DNA from: Hyphomonas beringensis
Lineage (GTDB): Bacteria > Pseudomonadota > Alphaproteobacteria > Caulobacterales > Hyphomonadaceae
Direction: 5' to 3'
Assembly (NCBI RefSeq): GCF_000682755.1
Contig: NZ_AWFF01000025.1
Span: 1 to 64,000, forward strand
Length of the DNA stretch: 64,000 nucleotides
This document shows positions 27,814 through 36,014 of this stretch, one piece after another (the stretch's first letter is position 1; every line of letters starts with the position of its first letter). The notes beneath the pieces were generated by a model. That model saw only the letters and a program-made list of their open reading frames with translations, was not told the origin of the DNA and did not search any database. Position numbers and translations under genes: made by a program.

Positions 27814-28020
27814 ATGACCGACCTTACCCCGGAAGAGATTGAGCGCCGCAAGGCTTTGCCAGAAGCCGCGCGCCGCGCGCTGGAAGAGGCCGACGCCCGC
27901 AAAGAAAAAGAAGCCGCAGACGCTGCCGCACTGCCGGAAGACGAGCTTGGCGGCCCCCGCAACATCGAACCCACGCGCTATGGTGACTGGGAACGCAAGG
28001 GCATCGCCTACGACTTTTGA
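27814..28020 (+). CDS. DUF1674 protein, SDHAF4-like succinate dehydrogenase assembly factor
   Basis: A 68-residue protein. The N-terminal half is charged and Ala-rich, and the C-terminal signature is 'RNIEPTRYGDWERKGIAYDF', the DUF1674 (PF07896) motif. Mitochondrial members (SDHAF4/Sdh8) bind the flavinated SdhA subunit and protect it before complex II assembly. The bacterial protein is inferred to do the same. The sdh operon is at 1.7-5.1 kb of this window. An in-frame ATG with GAGGAAG just upstream supports the start. It stands alone and is divergent from htpX. Confidence 0.85.
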   Translation: MTDLTPEEIERRKALPEAARRALEEADARKEKEAADAAALPEDELGGPRNIEPTRYGDWERKGIAYDF

Positions 28021-28037
28021 GCCCGCGCCCGTGCTTA

Positions 28038-28090
28038 GACTTCGCTCATCATGAGCGCTACGGAAATACGGACTCATTCTGAGCGAAGTC
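28038..28090. repeat. REP-like palindromic element
   Basis: GACTTCGCTCA (28038-28048) and TGAGCGAAGTC (28080-28090) form a perfect 11-bp inverted repeat. Its left part also makes a local palindrome, CGCTCAT-C-ATGAGCG (28043-28057). The motif TTCTGAGCGAAGTCGAAGGA resembles intergenic repeats dispersed in many bacterial genomes. It lies 18 nt after the DUF1674 stop. No second copy is evident in this window. Confidence 0.65.
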
Positions 28091-28198
28091 GAAGGATGAA
28101 GCGGGCGGCATGAATGCTCCTTCTATGTCATCTCGGAAAACCCGCAGGGTGTATCCGGGACCCCGAACGATATGGCGGGTCAGCGTTAGGCCCAGGGA

Positions 28199-28483
28199 TT
28201 ATTCGATAATTTCAAACTCGAACTTCCGTTCAGAGGAAGTTGTATCCTCAACACCCTGCTGCATCACCCAAACAAGCTTATTGAAGTCCTCCCCCAAGTT
28301 CGCGCGTGAAACTGCTGCATTTCTCCAGACTATTTTGAACGGGCGCTCAATAAAGCCATTCAGGACGTCATTCAGTGCAGCAAAGTTTCGGCCATAGAAA
28401 TGAGGCATGCCTGGGGCAGCCATCAATCTGTCGTGAAAATCGCTAACCGCTTTGATCTCACGTCCATCAATTTCAAGGATCAC
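28199..28483 (-). CDS. Barstar family protein
   Basis: A 94-residue protein of the barstar (barnase inhibitor) fold. 'EIDGREIKAVSDFHDRLMAA' opens it, 'FYGRNFAALNDVLNGFI' (about 29-45) is the helix-loop that inhibits RNase in classical barstar, and 'PFKIVWRNA' is the following strand. No barnase-like RNase gene lies nearby. The gene is AT-richer than its neighbours and sits between a REP-like repeat and an acyl-CoA dehydrogenase gene, which suggests separate acquisition. Role: immunity or orphan antitoxin, inferred. Confidence 0.82.
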   Translation of the reverse strand: MILEIDGREIKAVSDFHDRLMAAPGMPHFYGRNFAALNDVLNGFIERPFKIVWRNAAVSRANLGEDFNKLVWVMQQGVEDTTSSERKFEFEIIE

Positions 28484-28598
28484 TTCTAGACACCTCCTGA
28501 AAACGGTTGAAAGGTCTCATAGTGATCGGTTGCAACATAAGCAAGGCCGTCAACGGAAGGTGAGTTCAGCGCGCGGCCTTTGCGCATTCCTCGGGTCG

Positions 28599-29783
28599 TT
28601 AAATGCCCAGCACCTTCTTCGCGATGATGTTGCGCTGGATTTCATTTGTCCCGCCATAAATGGATTGCGCCCGCCCGCCGAAATAGGCCGCGACATCCGG
28701 GGCAGCATAGGGCGGGATATCTGAGGGTAATGCGCTGGCCTTGCCGAAGGCCTGGGCGTGAAAGGCTGTCATTTCCAGCATCAGCTCCGTAATCTGCTGA
28801 TGCGTGGTCGTGGCCAGGATCTTTACCGTCGAGGCCGCATCGCCCGGTGATCCGCCTGCAGACAGGGCGGAGAGGATACGGAACACCGTCATCTCAAGGC
28901 CATCCACGGCCATCTCGGCCTCAGTGACTTTGCGCGCAAAGCCTGGCTCATCGATCAGTCGATGATTGCCACCATCCGGCGCGGCCCGCGCGATATCGCG
29001 AATGTGGCGCAGCATGGCGCGTTTGCCGCCGATGCGGGCATATGAGGTTCGCTCAAAGCCCAGCAGGTATTGCGAATAGGTCCAGCCCTTGCCTTCTTCG
29101 CCAATGCGGTGGCCTTCCGGCACTTCGACATCTTCAAACAGAACTTCATTCAGCACATGCTTGCCATCAATCGTAATGATGGGGCGCACCGTCACGCCGG
29201 GGGCATCCAGAGGGCAGCAGATAAAGCTGATGCCTTGTTGCTTTTTCTCTCCGCGCGAGGTGCGGGCCAGCAGAAAAATCCAGTCCGCATGCTGCGCAGC
29301 AGAGGTCCAGATCTTGTGACCGTTCAGGATATAGGTGCCGTCTTTCAGCTCCGCGCTGAACTGAAGCGAGGCGAGGTCTGAGCCCGCGCCCGGCTCTGAA
29401 TAGCCCTGCGCCCAGCCGACCGACCCGTCGCGGATGCCGGGCAGCCATTTTTGCTTCTGCGCCTCGGAGGCGAAGGTGTAGATCACCGGGCCGACATAGA
29501 CGACGCCCATGGGTGTGACCGTCGGTACGCCCGCACGCTCCAGCTCTTCGTCGAAGACATATTGTTCCTCGATGGACCAGCCGGGCCCGCCATATTCCGC
29601 TGGCCAGGCAGAGGCGAGCCAGCCTTTGGAGCCAAGCGCCATTTCTGATCGGCGCACTTCCTCCGTAGTCAGAGCCTCTCCCGCACGGTTTTTCGCAATG
29701 ATGTCTTTCGGGAACTCGGTTTCGAAAAACTCTCTGACCCTCAGGCGAAAGGCTTCCGTTTCCGGACTGAAATCAAGATTCAT
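28599..29783 (-). CDS. Acyl-CoA dehydrogenase
   Basis: A 394-residue FAD-dependent acyl-CoA dehydrogenase. The N-terminal helical domain is followed by the beta domain with 'GWAQGYSEPGAGSDLASLQF' (about 128-147) and 'LNGHKIWTSAAQHADWIFLL' (about 155-174). The C-terminal domain ends in 'QSIYGGTNEIQRNIIAKKVLGI', the flavin and catalytic-base region. It oxidises an acyl-CoA to the enoyl-CoA, passing electrons to ETF. Closely related forms act on long, branched or sterol side-chain substrates, and the exact one cannot be read here. It is transcribed alone. Confidence 0.92.
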   Translation of the reverse strand: MNLDFSPETEAFRLRVREFFETEFPKDIIAKNRAGEALTTEEVRRSEMALGSKGWLASAWPAEYGGPGWSIEEQYVFDEELERAGVPTVTPMGVVYVGPVIYTFASEAQKQKWLPGIRDGSVGWAQGYSEPGAGSDLASLQFSAELKDGTYILNGHKIWTSAAQHADWIFLLARTSRGEKKQQGISFICCPLDAPGVTVRPIITIDGKHVLNEVLFEDVEVPEGHRIGEEGKGWTYSQYLLGFERTSYARIGGKRAMLRHIRDIARAAPDGGNHRLIDEPGFARKVTEAEMAVDGLEMTVFRILSALSAGGSPGDAASTVKILATTTHQQITELMLEMTAFHAQAFGKASALPSDIPPYAAPDVAAYFGGRAQSIYGGTNEIQRNIIAKKVLGI

Positions 29784-29851
29784 GGCGTTTTCTCCCTGCC
29801 CAAAAGCCTAGGGCAGGGAGGGCCTGTGACAAGCCCTGACCTAACGTCGCT

Positions 29852-30850
29852 TCATTCCCGTCGGGGAATTGTCAGACCTTCCGCTGTGGGGGTGACGGGC
29901 TGGATCGTACCGTCTTCATTGAAGTAGAGATGTTCTGCGCGCACCGAGCGGCGGCCAATGGCGCCGTCTTCCTCGCCAATGCTGAGCGCCGCATTATGAT
30001 AGAAGAGATACCAGTCGCCCTGGAATTCCACGATGCCGGGATGGATCGTGAAGCTGTTCTCGCCAGGGCCCATGATCTTGCCGCTATAGGTCCACGGGCC
30101 GGTGACGGTGGGGGCGGTGGAGTAATAGAGCTGTTCGTTCTCATTTTCCGCTTCATCGATCCCGGCATAGGCCATGTAGTAGAGGTCGCCGCGTTTGAAG
30201 AGCCATGGGCCTTCCTCAAAATTCGTGAGGTCCACCTTCTGAATTGGGGCTGCGAAACTGATCATGTCCGGCGCCAGGGGCGCGTAATAGAGATTGGCAT
30301 TGCCCCAATAGAGCCAGAAGGTGCCGTCATCATCCTCAAAGACCGTGGGATCGATATCATCCCAGACGTGAGGGCCGTCAGTATCCGAATTGGCAACGAG
30401 CGCGTGGCCGAGCGCATCGGTGAAGGGGCCGGTCGGGCTGTCTGAAACGGCGACGCCGATGGATTTGCCGACATCTGTCTCGTCATGCTCGACGGCTGTG
30501 TAGAGCCAGAACTTGCCGTCCCGCTCGATGGGCTCGGATGCCCAGGCGTCGCGGATGGCCCATTTGAAGTCCGTCGGCTTCATGATGGCGCCGTGATCGG
30601 TCCAGTGCGCCATGTCGTCGGTCGAGTAGACGCGCCATTCGGTGATGTTGAACATCTGGTCGCCGTGCGCCTCGTCATGGCCGACATAGAGATACAGCCG
30701 CCCATCATGCACGATGGGCGCAGGGTCTGCGGTGAAGATGTTCGTGATTATGGGATTGGTTGCTTGTGTGGACGAGGCTGGCTGCGGTGCAGGTGTCCCA
30801 GCGCAGGCGGTCAGGGCCAATATGCCCAAAGTGATAGCTGTGGATTTCAA
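29852..30850 (-). CDS. GH43-type glycoside hydrolase, lipoprotein
   Basis: About 332 residues. I place the start at a TTG (30850) preceded by GGGAGGGA at good spacing. This gives a lipoprotein signal ending in 'LGILALTACAG'. A five-bladed propeller of GH43 type follows. The candidate catalytic acids are the Asp in 'FTADPAPIVHDG', the Asp in 'WDDIDPTVFEDDDGTFWLYW' and the Glu in 'NFEEGPWLFKRGDLYYMAY'. Family members cut arabinosyl, xylosyl or galactosyl linkages. Lipid anchoring would place it on the periplasmic or outer surface. An ATG at 31015 would add about 55 non-signal residues. Confidence 0.83.
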   Translation of the reverse strand: MKSTAITLGILALTACAGTPAPQPASSTQATNPIITNIFTADPAPIVHDGRLYLYVGHDEAHGDQMFNITEWRVYSTDDMAHWTDHGAIMKPTDFKWAIRDAWASEPIERDGKFWLYTAVEHDETDVGKSIGVAVSDSPTGPFTDALGHALVANSDTDGPHVWDDIDPTVFEDDDGTFWLYWGNANLYYAPLAPDMISFAAPIQKVDLTNFEEGPWLFKRGDLYYMAYAGIDEAENENEQLYYSTAPTVTGPWTYSGKIMGPGENSFTIHPGIVEFQGDWYLFYHNAALSIGEEDGAIGRRSVRAEHLYFNEDGTIQPVTPTAEGLTIPRRE

Positions 30851-30938
30851 TAGTCCCTCCCATTTTTTGCCAACTGTCCGGGCGGGGGGTAAGTAAGTCA
30901 AGATAGCGCTAACAAAATAGACTTGCCGCACAAAAAAG

Positions 30939-30961
30939 CCCTCCCCGCAGAAGGGGAGGGC
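30939..30961 (-). terminator. Rho-independent terminator of the DUF885 lipoprotein gene
   Basis: On the minus strand GCCCTCCCC pairs with GGGGAGGGC around a short loop and is followed by six Ts. It begins 27 nt after the stop of the gene ending at 30988 and precedes the TTG start of the GH43 gene, so the two genes are probably transcribed separately. Confidence 0.85.
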
Positions 30962-30987
30962 CAATCTGTTCGTGTTCGAGTTCTGCC

Positions 30988-32868
30988 TTAAGAGGCCTTC
31001 TGTTCCTCGATCCACTGATCGACGCGGCGTTCCAGAACCTTCAACGGCAACGCGCCGCCACCCAGAACGGTGTCGTGGAAGGCGCGGATGTCGAACTTGT
31101 CGCCCAGTTCGCCTTCTGCCTTGCTGCGCAGATCCTGGATCTTCATCATGCCGATCTTGTAGCTGGTCGCCTGACCCGGCATTACGATGTAACGCTGGAT
31201 TTCAGAGCGGGCCTGAGCTTCAGTGATGGCGGCATTGTCCAGGAAGTATTGAACTGCTTCTTCCTCGGTCCAGCCTTTGGAGTGGATGCCGGTATCGACC
31301 ACAAGTCGGATCGCGCGCCAGATTTCCGAGCCAAGGCGGCCGAAGTCGGAGTACGGATCCGTATAGGTGTCCGGAAATTCCTGGGCCAGCCATTCGGAGT
31401 AAAGCGCCCAGCCCTCGACATAGGCCGTGAAGCCGGCCTGCGTACGGAATTGCGGCACGCCGGTCAGCTCCTGTGCGATCGAGATCTGCATGTGGTGGCC
31501 TGGAATGCCCTCATGATAGGCGATCACTTCGAGTTCGCGCTTAGGCATGGCGGTCATGTCGGAGAGGTGAGCGTAGTAGATGCCTGGGCGCGAGCCGTCC
31601 GGTGTGCCCGGATAATAGTGCTGCGCAGCGCCGTCCTGTTCGCGGAAGGGCTCAACGCGCTTCACGACCAGGTCTGCTTTCGGCAGGATGCCGAAGAATT
31701 CCGGCAGGTGCACCTTGATGTTATCGATGACGGTCGTGGCATCATCGATATAGGCCTGACGACCCTCATCCGTATTCGGATAGTAGAAGCGCTCGTCATC
31801 CTTGGAGTCGCGCAGCATTTTGAAGAAGTCCTGCAGCGAACCTTCAAAGCCGACCTGGTCCTTGATGTCTTCCATCTCGGCATGGATGCGGTCCACTTCT
31901 TCCAGGCCGAGCTCATGGATTTGCTCTGCCGTCATATCGGTCGTGGTCTGCGTGCTGAGCAGATAGTTGTAATAAGCTTGGCCATTGGGCTGAGTTTCCG
32001 CGCCGACCGGGCTGTCCGGATCGGGAGAATTCGCCATATCTTCTTCGGCAAAGGCGATGATGTTGTCATAGGCGGGCTTGAAATGGTCCAGCAGGGCGGT
32101 TTCCACATCCTCCAGCATGGCATCGCCATCTGCTTCAGAGACTTTGCCGGTCTCGACCAGCGCGGCAATCTTACCTTTCGCGTCAGCATAGATGGCGCTG
32201 TCTTCCCCCTCGGTGAAAGGAGCCCCCGTGATGACTTTCTGGGACTGATCAATCACGCCTTCATAGGCAAATTTCGGCGCGTGGACGCCGCGGCGTGCGG
32301 ATTCCTTTGCAATGCCGACGGCCTGGTCCAGGGCGCGGCCCATTTCCTTGAGACGCGAGATATAGGCCTGCATGTCTTCCGCAGAATCGACGCGGTGGAA
32401 GTTGATCATGAAGGTTGGCGCAAAGCTCTGCAGCCCGTTCATCTGATCAAAGACATAGCCATTATAGATGAATTCCTGGCCGGCGACGGCCTGGTCTGTC
32501 TGATACTTCCAGATATCATAGGAAATCTGGTCGGCCGGAGAGAGGGCGTCGTAGTCGAACGTCTCTTCCATCTCTTTCGTGGCCGCAACGCGCCAATCGA
32601 GCTGTTCCTTCATGCATTCGATGGTGAAGCAGTCGATCTCGTCATACTTGTCCTTGCGGCCGAGCATGGTGAGACCCACCGGGCTGAACTGCAGGGATTC
32701 TTCATACTTCTCATCGAACCATGCGTTCAGGCGCGCACTGGTTTCAGCCATCTGCTCCGCATTTGCGGTGGCTTGCTCAGTCTCTGTAGGGGCCGGGGCC
32801 TGATTGCTCTGGCCACAGGCGGTCAGGACGAACGCGAGCGCGATCGCTGAGGCGGTGTGTTTGATCAT
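30988..32868 (-). CDS. DUF885 family lipoprotein
   Basis: A 626-residue DUF885 protein, paralogous to the one at 5179-6930. The N-terminus is a lipoprotein signal, 'IALAFVLTACGQ', with Cys at residue 18 and an acidic/Ala-rich linker. The metallopeptidase-like motif is 'HEGIPGHHMQISIAQEL' (about 455-471), and 'EGWALYSEWLAQEF' and 'YIVMPGQATSYKIG' are family marks. It is about 45 residues longer than its paralogue, mainly at the N-terminus. It is divergent from hemC. The function is probably envelope peptide turnover, but this is inferred from fold only. Confidence 0.86.
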   Translation of the reverse strand: MIKHTASAIALAFVLTACGQSNQAPAPTETEQATANAEQMAETSARLNAWFDEKYEESLQFSPVGLTMLGRKDKYDEIDCFTIECMKEQLDWRVAATKEMEETFDYDALSPADQISYDIWKYQTDQAVAGQEFIYNGYVFDQMNGLQSFAPTFMINFHRVDSAEDMQAYISRLKEMGRALDQAVGIAKESARRGVHAPKFAYEGVIDQSQKVITGAPFTEGEDSAIYADAKGKIAALVETGKVSEADGDAMLEDVETALLDHFKPAYDNIIAFAEEDMANSPDPDSPVGAETQPNGQAYYNYLLSTQTTTDMTAEQIHELGLEEVDRIHAEMEDIKDQVGFEGSLQDFFKMLRDSKDDERFYYPNTDEGRQAYIDDATTVIDNIKVHLPEFFGILPKADLVVKRVEPFREQDGAAQHYYPGTPDGSRPGIYYAHLSDMTAMPKRELEVIAYHEGIPGHHMQISIAQELTGVPQFRTQAGFTAYVEGWALYSEWLAQEFPDTYTDPYSDFGRLGSEIWRAIRLVVDTGIHSKGWTEEEAVQYFLDNAAITEAQARSEIQRYIVMPGQATSYKIGMMKIQDLRSKAEGELGDKFDIRAFHDTVLGGGALPLKVLERRVDQWIEEQKAS

Positions 32869-32972
32869 GGGGATCTCCGGAGGATATTTCTCGAATAACG
32901 ATAAGTGACGCTATCTCTTGGCGCGGCGCTCTGTCAATTGGCAAAGGCCGTTTCGAGCGCTAGGGGAGGGGG

Positions 32973-33956
32973 ATGACTGATCCACGTATATCTTCTGACG
33001 ATACCCGCCCTCAGGACCAGCACAGCTTGCGCATCGGGACACGGGGGTCGCCCCTTGCTCTGGTGCAGGCACGGCAGGTCGCGGCCGCTCTCGAAATCCA
33101 TTCCGGCGGCGCGCTGCGGGGAGAGATTGTGACGTTCACGACCTCCGGAGACCAGCTGACGACAGAGCGTCTGATAAATTCTGGCGGAAAAGGGCTTTTT
33201 ACCCGTGAGCTGGATGCTGCGCTCAGCCGGGGCGAAGTCGATGTCACGGTGCACAGCCTTAAGGATGTGCCCTCAGTGTTGCCAGAGGGGCAGCGCTTTG
33301 TCGCTTTTCCGGAACGCGAGGATGCGCGTGAGGGCTTCCTGTCTTCCAAATATACTTCTCTGGCAGAGCTGCCGGAAGGCGCGAAAGTCGGTACCGCATC
33401 GCTGCGGCGCGAAGCGCAGACGCTGGCGCGCCGACCGGATCTTGAGATCGTCACCTTCCGGGGCAATGTCGCGACCCGTATGCGAAAGCTGGAAGAGGGG
33501 CTGGCGGATGCAACCTATCTGGCCATGGCGGGCCTCACACGACTCGGCATGTCGCATGTGGCACATCCCATTCCGCTGGAAGAGATGCTGCCCGCTGCCG
33601 CGCAGGGTATTGTCGGCGTCGTGGCGCGCGATGATCTGCCGGAAGATGCGGCCGAAGCGTTTGACAAGATGAATTACAAGCAGAGTGAAGCGGCGGCCTA
33701 TATGGAGCGTGCTTTCCTCGCAGCGCTGGATGGCAGCTGTCGCACGCCGATTGCTGCGCACACCTTTGACCGGGGCGAAGAGTGGTTCCTGTCCGGAGAA
33801 GTGCTGGCACTTGATGGAAAAGAGAAATGGTCTGCCAGCGGATCATGCCCGAAATCTGCCACGCATGAGCAGATGGCTGCGTTGGGCGCTGGGCTTGCGG
33901 CGCAGATCCGCGAGTCTGCGGGCGGCCGCCTGCCAGCTTTCGGAGAGACATGGTAG
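32973..33956 (+). CDS. hemC: Hydroxymethylbilane synthase (porphobilinogen deaminase)
   Basis: A 327-residue enzyme that joins four porphobilinogens into hydroxymethylbilane. '[18 protein letters not shown]' opens the domain near residue 19. '[16 protein letters not shown]' (about 90-105) holds the catalytic Asp region. The dipyrromethane-cofactor Cys is in '[13 protein letters not shown]' near residue 255. A short N-terminal extension of about 18 residues precedes the conserved start. The gene overlaps hemD by 7 nt and heads the hemC-hemD-Mic60-HemY group. Confidence 0.96.
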   Translation: MTDPRISSDDTRPQDQHSLRIGTRGSPLALVQARQVAAALEIHSGGALRGEIVTFTTSGDQLTTERLINSGGKGLFTRELDAALSRGEVDVTVHSLKDVPSVLPEGQRFVAFPEREDAREGFLSSKYTSLAELPEGAKVGTASLRREAQTLARRPDLEIVTFRGNVATRMRKLEEGLADATYLAMAGLTRLGMSHVAHPIPLEEMLPAAAQGIVGVVARDDLPEDAAEAFDKMNYKQSEAAAYMERAFLAALDGSCRTPIAAHTFDRGEEWFLSGEVLALDGKEKWSASGSCPKSATHEQMAALGAGLAAQIRESAGGRLPAFGETW

Positions 33957-34678
33957 CGCCTCCCGTCATCGTGACCCGGGCTGAGCCCGGGGCGAGCGAG
34001 ACCGCAGAGCGGTTGGCCCGGCTTGGCTTTAGGGCAATTTCCTCTCCCATGCTGGTGCTCAAGGAGCTGGACGATGTTGCTCCGGATCTCTCTGATGTCA
34101 GCAATCTGATCTTTACCAGCGCCAATGGCGTGCGGTTTTTCATGCAGGCCATGGGCGGCATGACGGCGCAGCTTGCCGGGTTGACCGCCTGGGGCGTCGG
34201 CCCCGCCACAAATGCTGCCATTCAGGAGGCAGGGTTCGGCCTGCATGTCGAAGGGGACGGCAATGCCGAAGACCTGGCGGCGATGATCCTGAAATCTGAT
34301 CCTGATAGCGGCGGCTTCCTTCATGTAGCAAATTCGGCTGCTGCCGGTGACCTTGTCCGCCGCCTGAGGGAAGGGGGGCGCATGGCCCGGTTTCAGGCCC
34401 TGTATGAAACGGTGCCAGCGGCGCACCTGGCAGCGAAAGCGCAGCAGGCCATCCAAGCCCCCGATGATTGCATCGTGTTGATCCATTCAGCGAAGGGCGC
34501 GGCAGCGTTTCTGTCGGCTGTGGACAAAATTTCACTCGAAACCAGCATTCTGATCGCCATCTCTGAAGCTGCCGCTGCGCCTTTGTCCGATGCGGGAGCA
34601 AAGCGTCTGCTGCATGCCGAACGGCCAAATGAGGATGCCTTGATGGCTGCGCTGGACAAGGCTCGCCAAGAGCTTTGA
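33950..34678 (+). CDS. hemD: Uroporphyrinogen-III synthase
   Basis: A 242-residue HemD, which cyclises hydroxymethylbilane with inversion of ring D. Sequence conservation in this family is low. The start '[23 protein letters not shown]', the strand-loop '[17 protein letters not shown]' near residue 46 and '[22 protein letters not shown]' near residue 70 match the usual pattern. Its place directly after hemC (7-nt overlap) strengthens the call. A 58-nt gap separates it from the Mic60-like gene. Confidence 0.9.
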   Translation: MVAPPVIVTRAEPGASETAERLARLGFRAISSPMLVLKELDDVAPDLSDVSNLIFTSANGVRFFMQAMGGMTAQLAGLTAWGVGPATNAAIQEAGFGLHVEGDGNAEDLAAMILKSDPDSGGFLHVANSAAAGDLVRRLREGGRMARFQALYETVPAAHLAAKAQQAIQAPDDCIVLIHSAKGAAAFLSAVDKISLETSILIAISEAAAAPLSDAGAKRLLHAERPNEDALMAALDKARQEL

Positions 34679-34736
34679 TTGGCATACAACTATGTGTCAC
34701 TGTGGTAAAAATCCCGCCTGTGGGGAAAGTTGATTC

Positions 34737-36008
34737 ATGACTGACGACATGTCGCCGGAAGAACCTGTCAGCTCCGTCGAGCCGATTGATGCCGACTTTG
34801 AGCCGGCTCCGGAAGAAGACAGCAAGGCAAGCCGCGCGCGTGGCGGTGGGCCCGGCTGGCTGGGCGCCATTGTGCTCAGCCTGTTCGCAGCAGGCCTGGG
34901 CGGTCTGATCGGCATTGCCGGTGTGCGCTATCTGCCGCCGCACTGGGACGCAGCCAATGACATGACCGGACGTCTCAATACGCTGGAGCGTCAGCAGGGT
35001 GACAACAGCGTGGAGCTGTCCAAGCTGAGCCGGGACCAGGCCCGCATGGCGACCGATCTTAAGAATGAGATGAAAGCGCTTGGCGCAGGCGGTACCCCAA
35101 GCGGACAGGTCAAAAAGCTCGAACAAGATCTCGACGTCCTGTCAGAGCGCCTGGATGAGGTCGGAGCCTCTGGCGCCGGTGAAGCGGTTCGGGCGCTGGA
35201 GAAGCGCATTGCCGCGCTGGAACAGGTCGACACGTCCGGGGCTGTCAGCCCGCAGGATCTCACACGTGCCGTCGCGGGTCTGGAAACGCGGCTCGATGAA
35301 ATGGAACGGGGTCTCGAAACTCTGAAGCAGCGCCCGGAGGGGATTGATCCTGAACGGCTTGCTGCGGTTGAGGGGGATATGAATGCCCTCCGGTCAGTTC
35401 TGGAAGCGGCAAAGCTGGCAGGCAATCAGGATGTCGAAAAGCTGACCAGCCTGGTCGAGGATATGCGACGCGGCGAGCAGAATGCGCGCAGCGAGGCCGA
35501 AGCTGCCAGCGAGTCCGCCCGGATCGCCCGCGCCCTGTCTGCCATAGAGGCGGCGTCGCGCCGGGGCGGCGCATTCGAATCTGAATATCGCGCCTTGCTT
35601 GGCCTGATGCCATCTGACCCGGCCGTGCGCCAATTGGGAGAGATCGCGTCCACTGGCGCCCCCACCGTCTCTGCTCTGCAGGACAGTTTTGAACCTGCCC
35701 GTGCTGCCGCGCTCAAGGCCATTCCTGACGAGACCGGCGACCGCCTGTCCTGGCTGAACCGCGCATTCGGGGATGCGGTCAAAGTGCGCAAGCTGAACGG
35801 TGATGACAGCGACCCGGCCGCCATTTTGGACACTGCCAATACGGCCGTGGAGGCGGGTGATATCGACCAGGCCGCGATGCTGGTCGCCGGACTTAAAGGC
35901 CCCGCAGCAGACGCGATGGCTGACTGGACCGAACAGGCAAACCGTCGCATCACTTTGGAAGCCGCGCTTGAGGCCTTGCAGAGGCGCCTCATTGAAGGGG
36001 ATAAGTAA
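34737..36008 (+). CDS. Mic60/mitofilin-like inner-membrane protein
   Basis: A 423-residue protein with a charged N-terminus, one membrane helix ('GWLGAIVLSLFAAGLGGLIGIAG', about residues 40-62), a long coiled-coil region (about 80-270, rich in 'LEKRIAALEQ'-type heptads) and a C-terminal mitofilin-like domain. Alphaproteobacterial Mic60 is the bacterial counterpart of the mitochondrial crista-junction protein and is known to lie in the heme operon next to hemD and a HemY-like gene. It is inferred to bend or tether inner and intracytoplasmic membranes. The following HemY-like gene starts 6 nt after its stop. Confidence 0.8.
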   Translation: MTDDMSPEEPVSSVEPIDADFEPAPEEDSKASRARGGGPGWLGAIVLSLFAAGLGGLIGIAGVRYLPPHWDAANDMTGRLNTLERQQGDNSVELSKLSRDQARMATDLKNEMKALGAGGTPSGQVKKLEQDLDVLSERLDEVGASGAGEAVRALEKRIAALEQVDTSGAVSPQDLTRAVAGLETRLDEMERGLETLKQRPEGIDPERLAAVEGDMNALRSVLEAAKLAGNQDVEKLTSLVEDMRRGEQNARSEAEAASESARIARALSAIEAASRRGGAFESEYRALLGLMPSDPAVRQLGEIASTGAPTVSALQDSFEPARAAALKAIPDETGDRLSWLNRAFGDAVKVRKLNGDDSDPAAILDTANTAVEAGDIDQAAMLVAGLKGPAADAMADWTEQANRRITLEAALEALQRRLIEGDK

Positions 36009-36014
36009 GAACCC

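Noticed and set aside
28199-28483. Barstar as one half of a local toxin-antitoxin pair
   Set aside because: Neighbouring genes are a DUF1674 assembly factor and an acyl-CoA dehydrogenase, and no RNase-like frame adjoins it. It is therefore reported as an orphan.
31075-32850. Very long open frame antisense to the DUF885 lipoprotein gene
   Set aside because: It is a mirror of codon bias on the coding strand. It has no ribosome binding site, and its composition is unlike any protein domain.
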